Of a DNA stretch of 64,000 nt, positions 17,602 to 26,942 are shown piece after piece. Origin of the DNA: Sulfobacillus thermotolerans (GTDB lineage Bacteria; Bacillota; Sulfobacillia; Sulfobacillales; Sulfobacillaceae); contig CP019454.1 in assembly GCA_002951815.1 (NCBI GenBank), positions 2,480,001 to 2,544,000 on the forward strand, read 5' to 3'. The notes beneath the pieces are model-generated. The model was not told where the DNA came from, ran no database searches, and saw only the letters and a program-made list of their open reading frames with translations. Both the position numbers and the translations under genes were made by a program. Position 1 is the stretch's first letter, and each line of letters begins with the position of its first letter.

Positions 17602-19626
17602 ATGGACAATACCATTCGTACGCAACCCGCCGCATCTCGGCCATCACGCTTTGGGGAGCTTGTGCGTGATACCCTTGTGAAGTTAGACCCCCGAGCCATG
17701 GTGCATAACCCCGTGATGTTTGTCGTGGAAGTGGGGACGGCAGTGACCCTATGGCTGACCATGTTTTCCTCCCCAGGACCACAGCGAGCCTATGACGGAT
17801 TAGTCACAGCCATCTTGGTAATGACGCTTTTGTTTGCCACCTTCGCGGAAGCTTATGCGGAATCACGAGGGCGAGCGCAAGCGGACTTTTTGCGGCAAAG
17901 TCGTGCGACGGCTCAAGCACGAGTTGTGCAGGGCGATGGAACCTGGGAATGGACCGAAGGCACGGCCTTGCAACGGGGTATGCGCATTCGCATCGAAGCC
18001 GGTGATGTCGTTCCAGGAGATGGCGTCGTACTCGAAGGAGTCGGCGCGATGGATGAATCAGCCATTACCGGAGAATCGGCATCCGTCATCAAATCGCCTG
18101 GTGACAGTGTGACGGCGGGCACTGCATTGTTATCCGACACGTTATTGGTGGAAATTACCGCCGAAGCCGGGCAAACGTTTTTGGACCGAATGATCGCATT
18201 GGTAGAAGGGGCTGAGCGTCAGAAAACCCCCAATGAAATCGCGTTGTCTGCCCTATTAGGGGTGTTAACGTTAATATTTGTGCTGGTTGTCGTTACGCTC
18301 GGCCCTATCACGTTATATTACGGAAAACATGTGGTCAATATCACCACCTTAGTCGCGTTATTGGTGTGTCTCATTCCGACGACTATTGGCGCTCTACTGT
18401 CAGCTATCGGGATCGCGGGGATGAACCGGGTCGCCAAAATTCATGTGGTCGCCAAAAGTGGTCGTGCTGTTGAAGTCTGTGGCGATATAGATACGTTAAT
18501 TTTGGATAAGACAGGGACGATCACAATGGGAAACCGCATGGCTACCGAGTTCTTGCCGGTGCCGGGTGTCTCGTTGGAAGAACTGGCAGAGATAGCATGG
18601 ATGGCTTCGGATACGGATACGACGCCAGAAGGGCGCTCGGTTGTTGAACTTGCCCAGCATATTTTACAGCGTACACAGGCCTTGGCGTTTTCAGGAGAGT
18701 CGGTGCCGTTTTCGGCGAATACCCGAATGAGTGGCGTCGACTTAGCAGATGGACGCCGTGTTCGCAAAGGCGCGGTGGATGCCATCGTTAAAATGGTTGG
18801 GCAGGCACCTACGGCCTTGGAAGAGGCCGCAGAACGCGTGGCCCGTGCTGGCGGTACGCCGCTGGCTGTGGCCGTCGATAATCGGGCTTTAGGCATTATT
18901 CGTCTTAAAGACGTGGTCAAACCGGGGCTAAAAGAGCGGTTTGCTAATTTTCGGGCTATGGGTATCCGCACGGTGATGGCAACGGGCGACAATCCCATTA
19001 CCGCACGGGTCATTGCAGACGAAGCCGGCATTGATGAGGTATTAGCGGAGGTGACGCCCGAAGGGAAACTGGCACTAATCCAAAAGGAGCAAAGCCAAGG
19101 TAAGTTGGTGGCTATGACCGGAGACGGGACGAATGATGCCCCGGCGTTGGCCCAAGCCGACGTAGGATTAGCTATGGGTGTGGGAACAATGGCCGCCAAA
19201 GAGGCTGGAAATATGGTTGACCTTGATTCCAATCCGACGAAACTGTTGGACGTCGTAGAAGTCGGGAAGCAACTCTTAATTACCCGAGGAGCACTGACGA
19301 CCTTTTCGATTTCCAATGATGTTGCCAAATATTTTGCGATTGTCCCCGCGATGTTTGCCGGAGTGCCGCTGTTACATGGCTTGTCGGCTTTGAATATTAT
19401 GGACCTTAAAACGCCGCAAGGCGCTATTTTGTCGGCATTAATTTTTAATGCGCTCATCATCCCCGCATTGATTCCCTTTGCCGTGCGCGGCGTGAAGTAT
19501 CGGCCCCAATCCGCCGACCGACTGCTCTTACGCAACATCTTTAACTGGGGCGTCATCGGGGTCATTATTCCCTTTGTGGGGATTTGGGGCATCGACCATG
19601 TCTTGGGATTATTTGGGTTGGCCTAA
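17602..19626 (+). CDS. kdpB: Potassium-transporting ATPase ATP-binding subunit B
   Basis: A 674-residue P-type ATPase of the Kdp class. Actuator motif ITGESASVI, phosphorylation motif DKTGTITMGN with the acylated aspartate at residue 302, and hinge motif TGDGTNDAPALAQADVGLAM are all intact. A membrane segment with VCLIPTTIGALLSAIG carries the canonical KdpB proline. KdpB hydrolyses ATP to drive potassium moved through KdpA. The ATG at 17602 is seven bases after GAGGAGGAG; a TTG one codon earlier is less likely. It follows kdpA by 30 bases and precedes kdpC by 23. Confidence 0.97.
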   Translation: MDNTIRTQPAASRPSRFGELVRDTLVKLDPRAMVHNPVMFVVEVGTAVTLWLTMFSSPGPQRAYDGLVTAILVMTLLFATFAEAYAESRGRAQADFLRQSRATAQARVVQGDGTWEWTEGTALQRGMRIRIEAGDVVPGDGVVLEGVGAMDESAITGESASVIKSPGDSVTAGTALLSDTLLVEITAEAGQTFLDRMIALVEGAERQKTPNEIALSALLGVLTLIFVLVVVTLGPITLYYGKHVVNITTLVALLVCLIPTTIGALLSAIGIAGMNRVAKIHVVAKSGRAVEVCGDIDTLILDKTGTITMGNRMATEFLPVPGVSLEELAEIAWMASDTDTTPEGRSVVELAQHILQRTQALAFSGESVPFSANTRMSGVDLADGRRVRKGAVDAIVKMVGQAPTALEEAAERVARAGGTPLAVAVDNRALGIIRLKDVVKPGLKERFANFRAMGIRTVMATGDNPITARVIADEAGIDEVLAEVTPEGKLALIQKEQSQGKLVAMTGDGTNDAPALAQADVGLAMGVGTMAAKEAGNMVDLDSNPTKLLDVVEVGKQLLITRGALTTFSISNDVAKYFAIVPAMFAGVPLLHGLSALNIMDLKTPQGAILSALIFNALIIPALIPFAVRGVKYRPQSADRLLLRNIFNWGVIGVIIPFVGIWGIDHVLGLFGLA

Positions 19627-19649
19627 AGGTCAGAAAGAGGAGGGATATT

Positions 19650-20261
19650 ATGGGTCAGACCATGAAGCGTGCAGCCTTATTGACCGTGATATTATGGGCT
19701 CTATTAGGATTAGGATTTCCCTTGGTGATGGTCGGCATAGGCCAGTTGTTCTTTCCCTGGCAAGCCAATGGGAGCGTGATTACTGTCCAAGGGCGTCCGG
19801 TGGCAGCACGGCATGTCGGCCAATATTTTGGGAACACGCTGCAATATTTTTGGGGTCGGCCATCAGATACCACGTCAATTACCACAGGCAAACTTCAGCC
19901 GTATAATGCGTTTAATTCGGGGCCAAGCAATTATGGACCGACGAATGCCGCCTTATTGCACGATGTGAAGGTGCGTGTCCGTGAATATTTGCAGACCACC
20001 CCAGGACTCAAAGCGTCGCAGATTCCGCTTAGCCTGGTCGAGAGCTCAGGCTCAGGATTAGATCCGGATATCACGGTGCAAAGTGCGTTCATTCAAATTC
20101 CACGCATCGCCAAGCATACGGGTCTTAGCGTCACAACCCTGACACGGCTCGTGGAGTCTCACATATTGCCTCCGGAGCTTGGGATATTCGGCCCCCGGCG
20201 CATTAATGTCGTATTACTCAATGTGGCCCTCACGGCATTAATCCATAAACACGAGTCATGA
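19650..20261 (+). CDS. kdpC: Potassium-transporting ATPase subunit C
   Basis: 203 residues: an N-terminal membrane helix (LLTVILWALLGLGFPLVMVG) and an extracytoplasmic domain with the conserved YFWGRPS, GPSNYGPTN and SSGSGLDPDI motifs. KdpC sits beside KdpA on the outer face and is needed for assembly and high potassium affinity. The ATG is six bases after AGAGGAGGG. The reading frame is open further upstream, but only this start gives the normal length and signal-anchor. Confidence 0.96.
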   Translation: MGQTMKRAALLTVILWALLGLGFPLVMVGIGQLFFPWQANGSVITVQGRPVAARHVGQYFGNTLQYFWGRPSDTTSITTGKLQPYNAFNSGPSNYGPTNAALLHDVKVRVREYLQTTPGLKASQIPLSLVESSGSGLDPDITVQSAFIQIPRIAKHTGLSVTTLTRLVESHILPPELGIFGPRRINVVLLNVALTALIHKHES

Positions 20262-20407
20262 TGCGAACGGGTTTCACAACGTTTGCAGAGGACACGAACG
20301 AACGAGCCCATGCGCAGGGCCCCAAGTACGTATGTAGCCCTACGCATGCAGTGTTCGTTACGGTATCGCCTTGGATACGCCATTTATCACAGGCCCTATG
20401 AGGGAGC

Positions 20408-20413
20408 TATAAT
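20408..20413 (+). promoter_or_regulatory. Candidate -10 element just before the KdpD-type kinase
   Basis: A perfect TATAAT lies seven bases before the first ATG of the kinase gene. No good -35 hexamer is in place. If active, the transcript would start at or near the ATG at 20420, making a leaderless message, or the next ATG (20447) would be used. Confidence 0.35.
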
Positions 20414-20419
20414 CGAAGT

Positions 20420-22045
20420 ATGCGTAAGCAGCGACTGGTAGCGAATATGAAGCCCAAGTGGCGGGTACTTCCCCGTCATTGGTTGGAATGGGCAGACTTA
20501 CGAACGTTTCACCACACAGGGTCATGGCGAGGCTATGTCATGGCGACGGGACTTGTTGCCATGCTGACGATGGGCCTTTGGTTGGGAAGGGAAGCGTTAG
20601 AGCCGGTCAACATTGGCTTTCTTTATCTGCTGCCGGTGTTGTTCAGCGCGTTACGCTGGGGGTTGTGGACGGCCTTATATACGGCTTTACTCGGCGTCAT
20701 GGCGTTCGATTTCTTCTTTGTGCCTCCGATTTTCAGTTATGCCGTGAGCGACCTTCGCTATATATGGGCCTTCGCGGTGTTTTTTGTCGTGGGGGCAGTG
20801 ACCGCTACGCTGACCACGTCTTTGCAACAGCAGGCGGAGGACGCCCGCAGGCGTGCACGGGTCATCGCTTCTTTGTATGAACTGAGTCGCCGGATTGCCG
20901 CCGGGAATAATCTCCAAGAAGTGGTGGCAGCCGTCACGCATCATGTGCAAGAAACTTTGGGGGTCGCAGCGTGGGTCGTTCTTCCCGATGGATCGGGCCG
21001 TTTTCCGGGATCCCTTACTGCCTTTTTACCGCCGCGCGAGTCCTTGAATCGGGGCGTTTTGCAATGGGTCTACCAACACGGTGAGCCTGTTGGGTTTGGT
21101 CAACGGCACAAGCCGGAACTCCTCTATCTTCCCTTGAAAACTGAGGACACTATCCATGGGGTGATGTGCCTAGGTGAATATGGGCACGGTCACCAGTTCA
21201 CAGATGACGAACGTCAGATCATAGAAGCGATTACGGGATTGGCTGCGGTGTCCGTGGCACGCGTTCAATATGAGGAAGCAGCTCGCAAAGCCGATCTCAT
21301 GGCGGAGTCCGAGCGCTTGCATGCAGCGCTTCTTGACTCAATTTCCCATGAACTCAAGACGCCTTTGACCATGATCATGGGGGCGGTCGATCATTTGGTC
21401 AAGGAACGTGGCGGGCTACCAGATGACCAACGCACACTGCTTATGAATGTCCGATCGGGAGTCTGGCGTATGAACCGCGTGATCACAAATTTATTGGGTA
21501 TGGTGCGTATTGAGAGCGGGATGCTGCGACTCAACTGCCAGCCTTGTGATGCATCGGATTTAATTGGAGTCGTATTGCGCCAATTATCGGAGGTATTAAT
21601 CACGCATCCCGTATCTGTCACCATTCCTGATGATGTGAGTCCGCTTTGGGTTGATGAGATTTTAATTGAACAAGCCTTGGTGAATGTCCTGAGTAATGCT
21701 GCCAAATATTCGGCGGACGGCAGTCCTATTGAAATTGCATGCCAATCGACCGAATCCGCTATTACCATAGCCGTAAAGGACTGGGGCATAGGGATAGTGC
21801 CTGGTGAAGAGGAAAAGTTATTTCAAAAATTTTACCGCTCCTCCTCGGTGCAACACATTTCCGGAACGGGTCTTGGGCTTGCCATTTGTGACGGCATTGT
21901 CCGAGCACATGGGGGGCGAGTTGTGGCCACCCGTAATCAACCAACAGGAACGATCATGACCATAGAGTTGCCAAGAGTCTCGGAAGGGGAACCATTACGG
22001 GAAAGGGGGAGGCAAGACCATGAGCGTGGCCGCTTTGATCATTGA
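20420..22045 (+). CDS. KdpD-type sensor histidine kinase lacking the N-terminal sensory domains
   Basis: 541 residues against roughly 900 for full KdpD. Visible parts: a DUF4118 membrane module of four spans (about 40-135), a linker helix, a GAF-like domain (about 150-285), HisKA with SISHELKTPLT (phospho-accepting H310) and a HATPase domain with NVLSNAAKYS, DWGIGI and GTGLGLAI. The KdpD osmosensor domain with Walker motifs and the USP domain are absent; short KdpD-like kinases are known in other bacteria. It overlaps kdpE by 26 bases. The start is uncertain: ATG 20420 has GAGGGAG at about 14 bases, ATG 20447 has none. Confidence 0.88.
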   Translation: MRKQRLVANMKPKWRVLPRHWLEWADLRTFHHTGSWRGYVMATGLVAMLTMGLWLGREALEPVNIGFLYLLPVLFSALRWGLWTALYTALLGVMAFDFFFVPPIFSYAVSDLRYIWAFAVFFVVGAVTATLTTSLQQQAEDARRRARVIASLYELSRRIAAGNNLQEVVAAVTHHVQETLGVAAWVVLPDGSGRFPGSLTAFLPPRESLNRGVLQWVYQHGEPVGFGQRHKPELLYLPLKTEDTIHGVMCLGEYGHGHQFTDDERQIIEAITGLAAVSVARVQYEEAARKADLMAESERLHAALLDSISHELKTPLTMIMGAVDHLVKERGGLPDDQRTLLMNVRSGVWRMNRVITNLLGMVRIESGMLRLNCQPCDASDLIGVVLRQLSEVLITHPVSVTIPDDVSPLWVDEILIEQALVNVLSNAAKYSADGSPIEIACQSTESAITIAVKDWGIGIVPGEEEKLFQKFYRSSSVQHISGTGLGLAICDGIVRAHGGRVVATRNQPTGTIMTIELPRVSEGEPLRERGRQDHERGRFDH

Positions 22046-22715
22046 TGACGAAGTAGCGATTCGCCAGCTACTGCGCGTTATGCTCCATGATTTCGGCTAT
22101 ATGATTTATGAAGCGGGGACGGGTCAAGAGGGCATCACCATGGCATCGGCGCTGCATCCTGACGTCATCCTTTTAGATATTGGACTGCCCGATATGAAAG
22201 GCACGGATGTCCTTCAGCAAATTCGTCAGACATCCGCGGTGCCGATCATTATGTTGACAGTGCACGATGATCAACACCAAAAAGTTCTGGCATTAGATCA
22301 AGGAGCTGATGACTATGTCACGAAACCTTTTGGAGAACAAGAATTAATGGCGAGAATACGCGTGGCATTGCGCCACCGTCAGGTCATGTCCGCACCGACC
22401 GTGGTCCGCGTCGGCGATCTGGTTCTTGATCTTGTTCAGCATCGTGTGGAACGAACCGGTACGGTCATCCATTTAACGCCGATTGAATATGAACTTTTGC
22501 GCGTGTTAGCCATCAACGCGGGCCGGGTGGTGACGCACACCCAATTGCTACGAGAAGCATGGCATGAGGCGACCTATCAAAATGATGGCCACTATCTCCG
22601 CATTTATATTGGTCATCTCCGCAAAAAAATTGAAGCAGATCCCACACGCCCTCATTACATTATTACGGAACCCGGTGTTGGATATCGCCTCATGGAGCCT
22701 GATACAGAGGGGTAA
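22020..22715 (+). CDS. kdpE: KdpE-type response regulator (OmpR family)
   Basis: 231 residues. The receiver domain has acidic pocket D9/D10, phospho-acceptor D53 (DVILLDIGLPD) and the conserved lysine in VTKPFGEQE. The C-terminal winged helix has HLTPIEYELLRVLA and HYLRIYIGHLRKKIE, typical of OmpR/KdpE. It should activate the kdp genes when the upstream kinase signals. The ATG follows AAGGGGGAGG at good distance and overlaps the kinase 3' end, so stoichiometry is probably set by translational coupling. The KdpE assignment rests on adjacency to kdpFABC and the KdpD-like partner. Confidence 0.93.
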   Translation: MSVAALIIDDEVAIRQLLRVMLHDFGYMIYEAGTGQEGITMASALHPDVILLDIGLPDMKGTDVLQQIRQTSAVPIIMLTVHDDQHQKVLALDQGADDYVTKPFGEQELMARIRVALRHRQVMSAPTVVRVGDLVLDLVQHRVERTGTVIHLTPIEYELLRVLAINAGRVVTHTQLLREAWHEATYQNDGHYLRIYIGHLRKKIEADPTRPHYIITEPGVGYRLMEPDTEG

Positions 22716-22747
22716 GGGCACGAGGGCTAAGTGAGCGCATAGCGCAA

Positions 22748-22773
22748 GCATCCCGCCCGTAAAGGCGGGATGC
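22748..22773. terminator. Hairpin between convergent kdpE and small membrane protein gene
   Basis: A perfect ten-base stem GCATCCCGCC/GGCGGGATGC with a six-base loop lies 32 bases after kdpE and six bases after the stop of the opposed small gene. No clear T-run follows on either strand, so it may block or stabilise transcript ends rather than terminate alone. Confidence 0.55.
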
Positions 22774-22779
22774 GAGGTC

Positions 22780-22947
22780 TTAGACCAGACGCTTTCGAAG
22801 GAGACGCATGGCGAGATGTTGCAGGTCGACCCAGAGCACGTGCAGAAAGGATGCCAAAAACAGGCCGAGCACTACGGCATTATAAAATAAATTGTGGCTA
22901 TGCCGTACCACGTGATCGACCGGGCGTGGAGCAGAGCGTTCGACCAT
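22780..22947 (-). CDS. Small single-span membrane protein (55 residues)
   Basis: Too short for standard prediction. The product starts MVERSAPRPVDHVVRHSHNL, has one hydrophobic helix (NAVVLGLFLASFLHVLWVDL, residues about 23-42) and ends with a basic helix MRLLRKRLV, giving a positive-inside topology with the C-terminus in the cytoplasm. AAAGG lies about 12 bases before the ATG. A ten-base hairpin follows the stop. It converges on kdpE. I know no family. The amphipathic basic tail would suit a small regulatory membrane peptide, but that is a guess. Confidence 0.5.
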   Translation of the reverse strand: MVERSAPRPVDHVVRHSHNLFYNAVVLGLFLASFLHVLWVDLQHLAMRLLRKRLV

Positions 22948-23222
22948 TAACCATCCCAACCTTTCTTTTCAAGAGGGTGTGTTTGAAGGAGCCAGATACA
23001 TCTAATAAACGGTACATCCATTACGCTACCTGATAAACGGGATGAAAAATAGGCCCGGGCACACAAAGTCGCGCCCGTTGCGACAGTGTTGCAACCACGA
23101 TATCTACCGCACCCTTTGATATCGTCAAATGACCTAAAGCGCCGTAATGACAGCTTTGGATTATTTGTTCTATGGTGACCCGTACCGGACAGAAGGCAAA
23201 TCTGTAACTCACCTAGAAGACA

Positions 23223-23576
23223 TTACCGATGATTTTGATGCCAGAGAAGAGATGCAACGGCCTGAGCTTGGGCAGGGGTGAGAGAGCCGGGGTTACTGGC
23301 GGGCATATTCTGCTGAATAAACTGTTCAAGTTGGCTAAATCCTGGAAATCCTGCGACCGCAGAATTTGGTCCCCATAGCGCGGGCCCGCTGATACCTTGA
23401 CCGTTTTGACCATGGCAGGGGGTGCAGGTACTAGAAAAGATTTGGTGGCCTCGTCCTAATAGCGTGCTTTCATAGGGCAGGGGTTTGGATGTTGGTGTCG
23501 GATGATTTTCGGTGCCACAACCGGTGAAGAGAAGCATGGTAACCCCAACCCCAACAAATAGGGCGCGATAGTTCAT
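23223..23576 (-). CDS. Cytochrome c lipoprotein
   Basis: 117 residues. The signal peptide MNYRALFVGVGVTMLLFTGCG ends with lipobox LFTGC, so the mature protein is lipid-anchored at C20. One haem-binding site CTPCH (C51, C54, H55) follows, and a methionine in NMPASNPGSLT is a likely sixth ligand. This is a class I mono-haem cytochrome c as used by Gram-positive bacteria to feed terminal oxidases. The ATG at 23576 is preceded by AAGAGGGAG; the open frame extends to 23774 but that part is not signal-like. No oxidase genes are adjacent. Confidence 0.9.
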   Translation of the reverse strand: MNYRALFVGVGVTMLLFTGCGTENHPTPTSKPLPYESTLLGRGHQIFSSTCTPCHGQNGQGISGPALWGPNSAVAGFPGFSQLEQFIQQNMPASNPGSLTPAQAQAVASLLWHQNHR

Positions 23577-23853
23577 TAGACTCCCTCTTTTCATTGCCAA
23601 ATTGTGTGGTTTAATGACAGTGTGTCTGTCCGCTCCTTGTCCTATTCCTAAGCGGTAATCATCGGCTGCGATATTCCGCGTGGCGAACGATGCCGCACCA
23701 AGGTTGATGGTGAACAGGTCTGTCTGAATTTCTTTCCCTGCGTAGGCATGCTGCCAAGATCCTCGCGATTCCAAGTGACAATCTTTTCTGTAAAAGAGGC
23801 ATTAGACTAAAGAGGCTTACAAGCTCTTGAAATCCCGAAATGGGGGTGCGCGT

Positions 23854-24453
23854 TTGGACATCGACGTGTGGAGAACATTGCCGCGAATGGAAACCCCGCG
23901 GCTATGCCTCAGGCCTTTCATACTATCGGATAGCGAGGATGTCTATGCCTATGCCTCAGACCGTAGGGTGACGCAGTGGACTCTGTGGGAAGCTCATGCC
24001 AATGTGACTGTGTCTCGTTTAATGGTGCAGTCGGTGGTGGAGCGCTATTCGGCGGCTCCATATTTTTGTTGGGCTATTGAAGAGAAACGACAAGGGAAAG
24101 TGATCGGCCACTGTGGTTTTGATGATCATTGGCACAGACATAGTCACCGAGCGCGCTTTGCGTATGTTCTGGCTCGTGATTTTTGGGGAGAAGGCATAGA
24201 ATGGGAAGCAGGGCGAGAGATTCTACGATTTGGTTTTACGGAATTGGAGCTTCACCGCGTGACGGGACGCTGCTTGCGCGACGACACCCAAGCTGAGCGC
24301 ATTTATCAGCGGCTCGGCTTGACCTATGAAGGGATGCTCTGGGACCATGTGTGGTCAAAAGGGCAATTTCGAACGGTAAAATATTATGGATTGCTTGCGC
24401 CGGAGTATTTTGCCCGGGTTGCCATGATGAGGGCACGAGCCGCTTTGGAGTGA
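23854..24453 (+). CDS. GNAT family N-acetyltransferase (RimJ/RimL type)
   Basis: About 199 residues. METPRLCLRPFILSDSEDVYAY is the usual opening of RimJ/RimL-type acetyltransferases, and the end has EGMLWDHVWSKGQFRTVKYYGL, typical of the C-terminal strand pair. The acetyl-CoA loop lies in FWGEGIEWEAGREIL, where the expected Q/R-x-x-G-x-G/A is degenerate. Members acetylate protein N-termini or small amines and antibiotics. I favour the TTG at 23854, five bases after GGGGGTG; a TTG at 23827 is possible. It converges with a methyltransferase gene only nine bases away. Confidence 0.85.
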   Translation: MDIDVWRTLPRMETPRLCLRPFILSDSEDVYAYASDRRVTQWTLWEAHANVTVSRLMVQSVVERYSAAPYFCWAIEEKRQGKVIGHCGFDDHWHRHSHRARFAYVLARDFWGEGIEWEAGREILRFGFTELELHRVTGRCLRDDTQAERIYQRLGLTYEGMLWDHVWSKGQFRTVKYYGLLAPEYFARVAMMRARAALE

Positions 24454-24462
24454 TTCCCCTGA

Positions 24463-25299
24463 TCAGCGATTGTCGTGCTTGACTGCCCACAGCCAGCCCG
24501 TGCGACCCACGACGTCAAAATGGTCATGGGACGTAAAGTGGTCTTGGATGAAGGACCACATCGTCTCGCTTAAACAATGATAGAGGGTGTCATTTTTACG
24601 TGCGTCGGGGTTGAGGCTACGAAAAATAAACCCCGATTGATAATACGCTATGACCGCGTTTGCCGTGGGAAACCGTAGCCCAGAGGGAAATGCGTGGCAA
24701 CAGACATCCGCTTCTGAAGGGAAGTAATCGGCGCCATTATCTAACGTATAAGTGAAACCTTCTTCCGACGTCGTGCGTGCACTCCATCCGCAATGCGCGA
24801 GCGCCCGATGGTGGAGCGCGGTTAGCGCCGAAAAGTTCATGGAGCCGTGGGCTAGAGTCATCAACAAACCGCCGGGCTTCAGCACCCGCCAGGCTTCCGC
24901 TAAGGCGCGATGTGGATCGGGAACATGATATAACATGAAGTGGAGGCCCACCCAGTCCATGGATGCGTTGGAGAAAGGCACGTTCATCGCATCCGCCACT
25001 GACACGTGGGCAGATAGGGTGAATGGGGCGTAGTGAGAGAAGCTTTCGATCATGGCCTCCGAGATGTCAATGCCATGGTAGAGGCTGCTGGGGCAGTGGC
25101 GGACAATCGCCTCATACCAGTGTCCGGAGCCCATCCCCACGTCCAATATGGTTTGCGGCACCAGCTTTGCGCGTGCCCACTGCGTAAGATCATCAAAAAC
25201 ATCAGACGAGTGCAAACTATATAGGGCATGCATCCGCATACGCACTTGTAAAGGTTCTGTGGAGCCATATTCACGTTGTAAAAATTCTGGATCGGTCAT
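24463..25299 (-). CDS. Class I SAM-dependent methyltransferase
   Basis: 278 residues. The SAM-binding motif I is ILDVGMGSGHW, motif II is HGIDISEAMIESF, and the post-II region (ADAMNVPFSNASMDWVGLHFMLYHV) and motif LKPGGLLMTLAHGS complete a Methyltransf_11-type core. The C-terminal part (about 180-278) is longer than in minimal enzymes and probably determines substrate. No neighbouring biosynthetic genes indicate what is methylated. The ATG follows GGAGGTG by ten bases. Confidence 0.88.
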   Translation of the reverse strand: MTDPEFLQREYGSTEPLQVRMRMHALYSLHSSDVFDDLTQWARAKLVPQTILDVGMGSGHWYEAIVRHCPSSLYHGIDISEAMIESFSHYAPFTLSAHVSVADAMNVPFSNASMDWVGLHFMLYHVPDPHRALAEAWRVLKPGGLLMTLAHGSMNFSALTALHHRALAHCGWSARTTSEEGFTYTLDNGADYFPSEADVCCHAFPSGLRFPTANAVIAYYQSGFIFRSLNPDARKNDTLYHCLSETMWSFIQDHFTSHDHFDVVGRTGWLWAVKHDNR

Positions 25300-25491
25300 G
25301 GACGAGCAACACCTCCGAACAAACCGTGGAGCCTTTCCTCTAATTTACTTGTCTTCGACGGCCGCTTTTGTCGATTTATGTCGTAGTTCTTCTCTTCCTT
25401 GTCCGTCTAAGGGTTGGTTCCAATAGCGGCCCAGAAGTTCGATTTTATTACCTCGACAGTCAAGGTGTCCTTGCGTTATACTCCTAGCCGT

Positions 25492-25524
25492 GACGGCGGA
25501 TTGAGACAGTCCGTCCTATTTTTT
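25492..25524 (+). terminator. Weak terminator-like hairpin before the APC permease
   Basis: GACGG pairs with CCGTC over a 14-base loop, followed by CTATTTTTT. It could be an attenuator in the permease leader, because no rightward gene ends just upstream. Confidence 0.35.
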
Positions 25525-25588
25525 GTGTGGGTTAAAATACACCATGGAGGCTCTGGGCAGTCAACCTCATGATTAGGAGAGAACGGTC

Positions 25589-26845
25589 GTGGCCTCATTG
25601 AACAAGGTGTTGACGTGGCGTCAGGGCGCAGGGTTGACGATTGCGGGGGTTTTGGGTTCTGGCGTTCTCATTTTGCCTGAAGTCACCGCCCAAATGGCAG
25701 GTCCTGCTGCGATGGTGGCATGGCTGACAATGGCTTGTCTCGCGATTCCTACGGCGTGGACCTTTGGCCGACTAGGAACCCGCTATCCTGATGCAGGCGG
25801 CATTGCCAGCTATGTTCGAGCGGCTTTTGGCGACCGGGCAGGACGAATGGTCGGGATTCTCTATTTAGGCACCGTTCCCGTCGCCGCGCCCGCAGCAGCA
25901 CTGATTGGCGCTGGCTATATGGGAGCTTTGCTTCATTGGAGTAATGGAGCTATTGTGTTATTGGCCGCAGCGTTACTTGTTACGGCCCTGGTGGTCAATT
26001 TGTTGGGTGTGGAATGGTCAGGAAAAACAGCAACGGGAATTGTGTTGGGGATTAGCGCCCTGCTCGTCGCATCCGTAGCCAGCGCAGTCACGGCCGTCCA
26101 TTGGCGAAACTTTGGCCCCTTTTCTCCGCATGGATGGTGGCCTGTTGGTCAATCGATTGCGTTGTTATACTGGGCATTTGTGGGATGGGAAATGGTCGGG
26201 CATTTGGCCGAAGAATTTGTTGACCCGGTTCATAACATCCCCAAGTCTTTGGGGCTAGCTGTGATGGTTATCGACGTGTTATATCTGAGTGTCGTGACGG
26301 TAACCATTGGGACAAAATCGTACGATATGGGGCACAGTGGTGCGGGCTTGGCCAAGTTGGTGGGACTTGGTCTGGGACCGTGGGGGGCCATGCTGACCGC
26401 GGTCATTGCCTTGCTCATTACTTATGGCACTATGCATACGTATATTGCGGGGTTCTCGCGTTTGGTCTATGCCCAGTCGCGTCTTGGGGATTTGCCGCCT
26501 TACTTTTCAAAGCTGCATGACACATGGCACACGCCGTACCGGGTTCTGGCGATGTTAGTCATTCCGTTTGCCATCGTTTTAGGTGCCAAAGCCCTCTTTC
26601 ATGTATCGCTGGCCACATTAATTGCGTGGCCGTCTGCGGTGTTTATTGCGTTATACCTTTTGGCTATGGCATCCGCGTGGCGTTTGTTGAAAGCTCCCAC
26701 TGAACGGTTCGCGGCCCTAATTGTTGGGTTCGTGAGTTTTGCTGCATTTATTTTTGTCGGTTGGGCCGCATTATTACCTGCAGTTTTAGGACTAACCGGA
26801 TGGGCATTGGCACCGACTCACGAAATACCGCCCCAAACATATTGA
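25589..26845 (+). CDS. APC superfamily amino acid permease
   Basis: 418 residues with about 12 hydrophobic spans. GAGLTIAGVLGSGVLILPEV is the unwound first helix with the glycine-rich substrate motif of APC transporters, and LYWAFVGWEMVGHLAEEF is the sixth-helix motif containing an acidic residue. The size and these motifs place it with YjeH/PotE-like amino acid importers or exporters. The GTG start follows AGGAGA by eight bases. The next gene on the strand is a Cys/Met-metabolism PLP enzyme, with its own promoter; a sulfur amino acid substrate is possible (E. coli YjeH exports methionine) but not shown. Confidence 0.9.
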   Translation: MASLNKVLTWRQGAGLTIAGVLGSGVLILPEVTAQMAGPAAMVAWLTMACLAIPTAWTFGRLGTRYPDAGGIASYVRAAFGDRAGRMVGILYLGTVPVAAPAAALIGAGYMGALLHWSNGAIVLLAAALLVTALVVNLLGVEWSGKTATGIVLGISALLVASVASAVTAVHWRNFGPFSPHGWWPVGQSIALLYWAFVGWEMVGHLAEEFVDPVHNIPKSLGLAVMVIDVLYLSVVTVTIGTKSYDMGHSGAGLAKLVGLGLGPWGAMLTAVIALLITYGTMHTYIAGFSRLVYAQSRLGDLPPYFSKLHDTWHTPYRVLAMLVIPFAIVLGAKALFHVSLATLIAWPSAVFIALYLLAMASAWRLLKAPTERFAALIVGFVSFAAFIFVGWAALLPAVLGLTGWALAPTHEIPPQTY

Positions 26846-26942
26846 CCGTTTCTGACGGATTGCCTCTAACACATGAGATGATGACCGAATACACAAACAG
26901 TCGTCAGTGCTCTAAGCGTTTTCAGTGCGTGGAGGTCGCGAC

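Noticed and set aside
18441-19592. 383-codon frame opposite kdpB
   Set aside because: It is the antisense of a highly conserved P-type ATPase gene and has the composition expected of a shadow frame.
23021-23212. 63-codon frame just after the cytochrome c lipoprotein, minus strand
   Set aside because: No ribosome binding site at its GTG, no recognisable protein signature, and small inverted repeats inside it suggest a transcript end rather than a gene.
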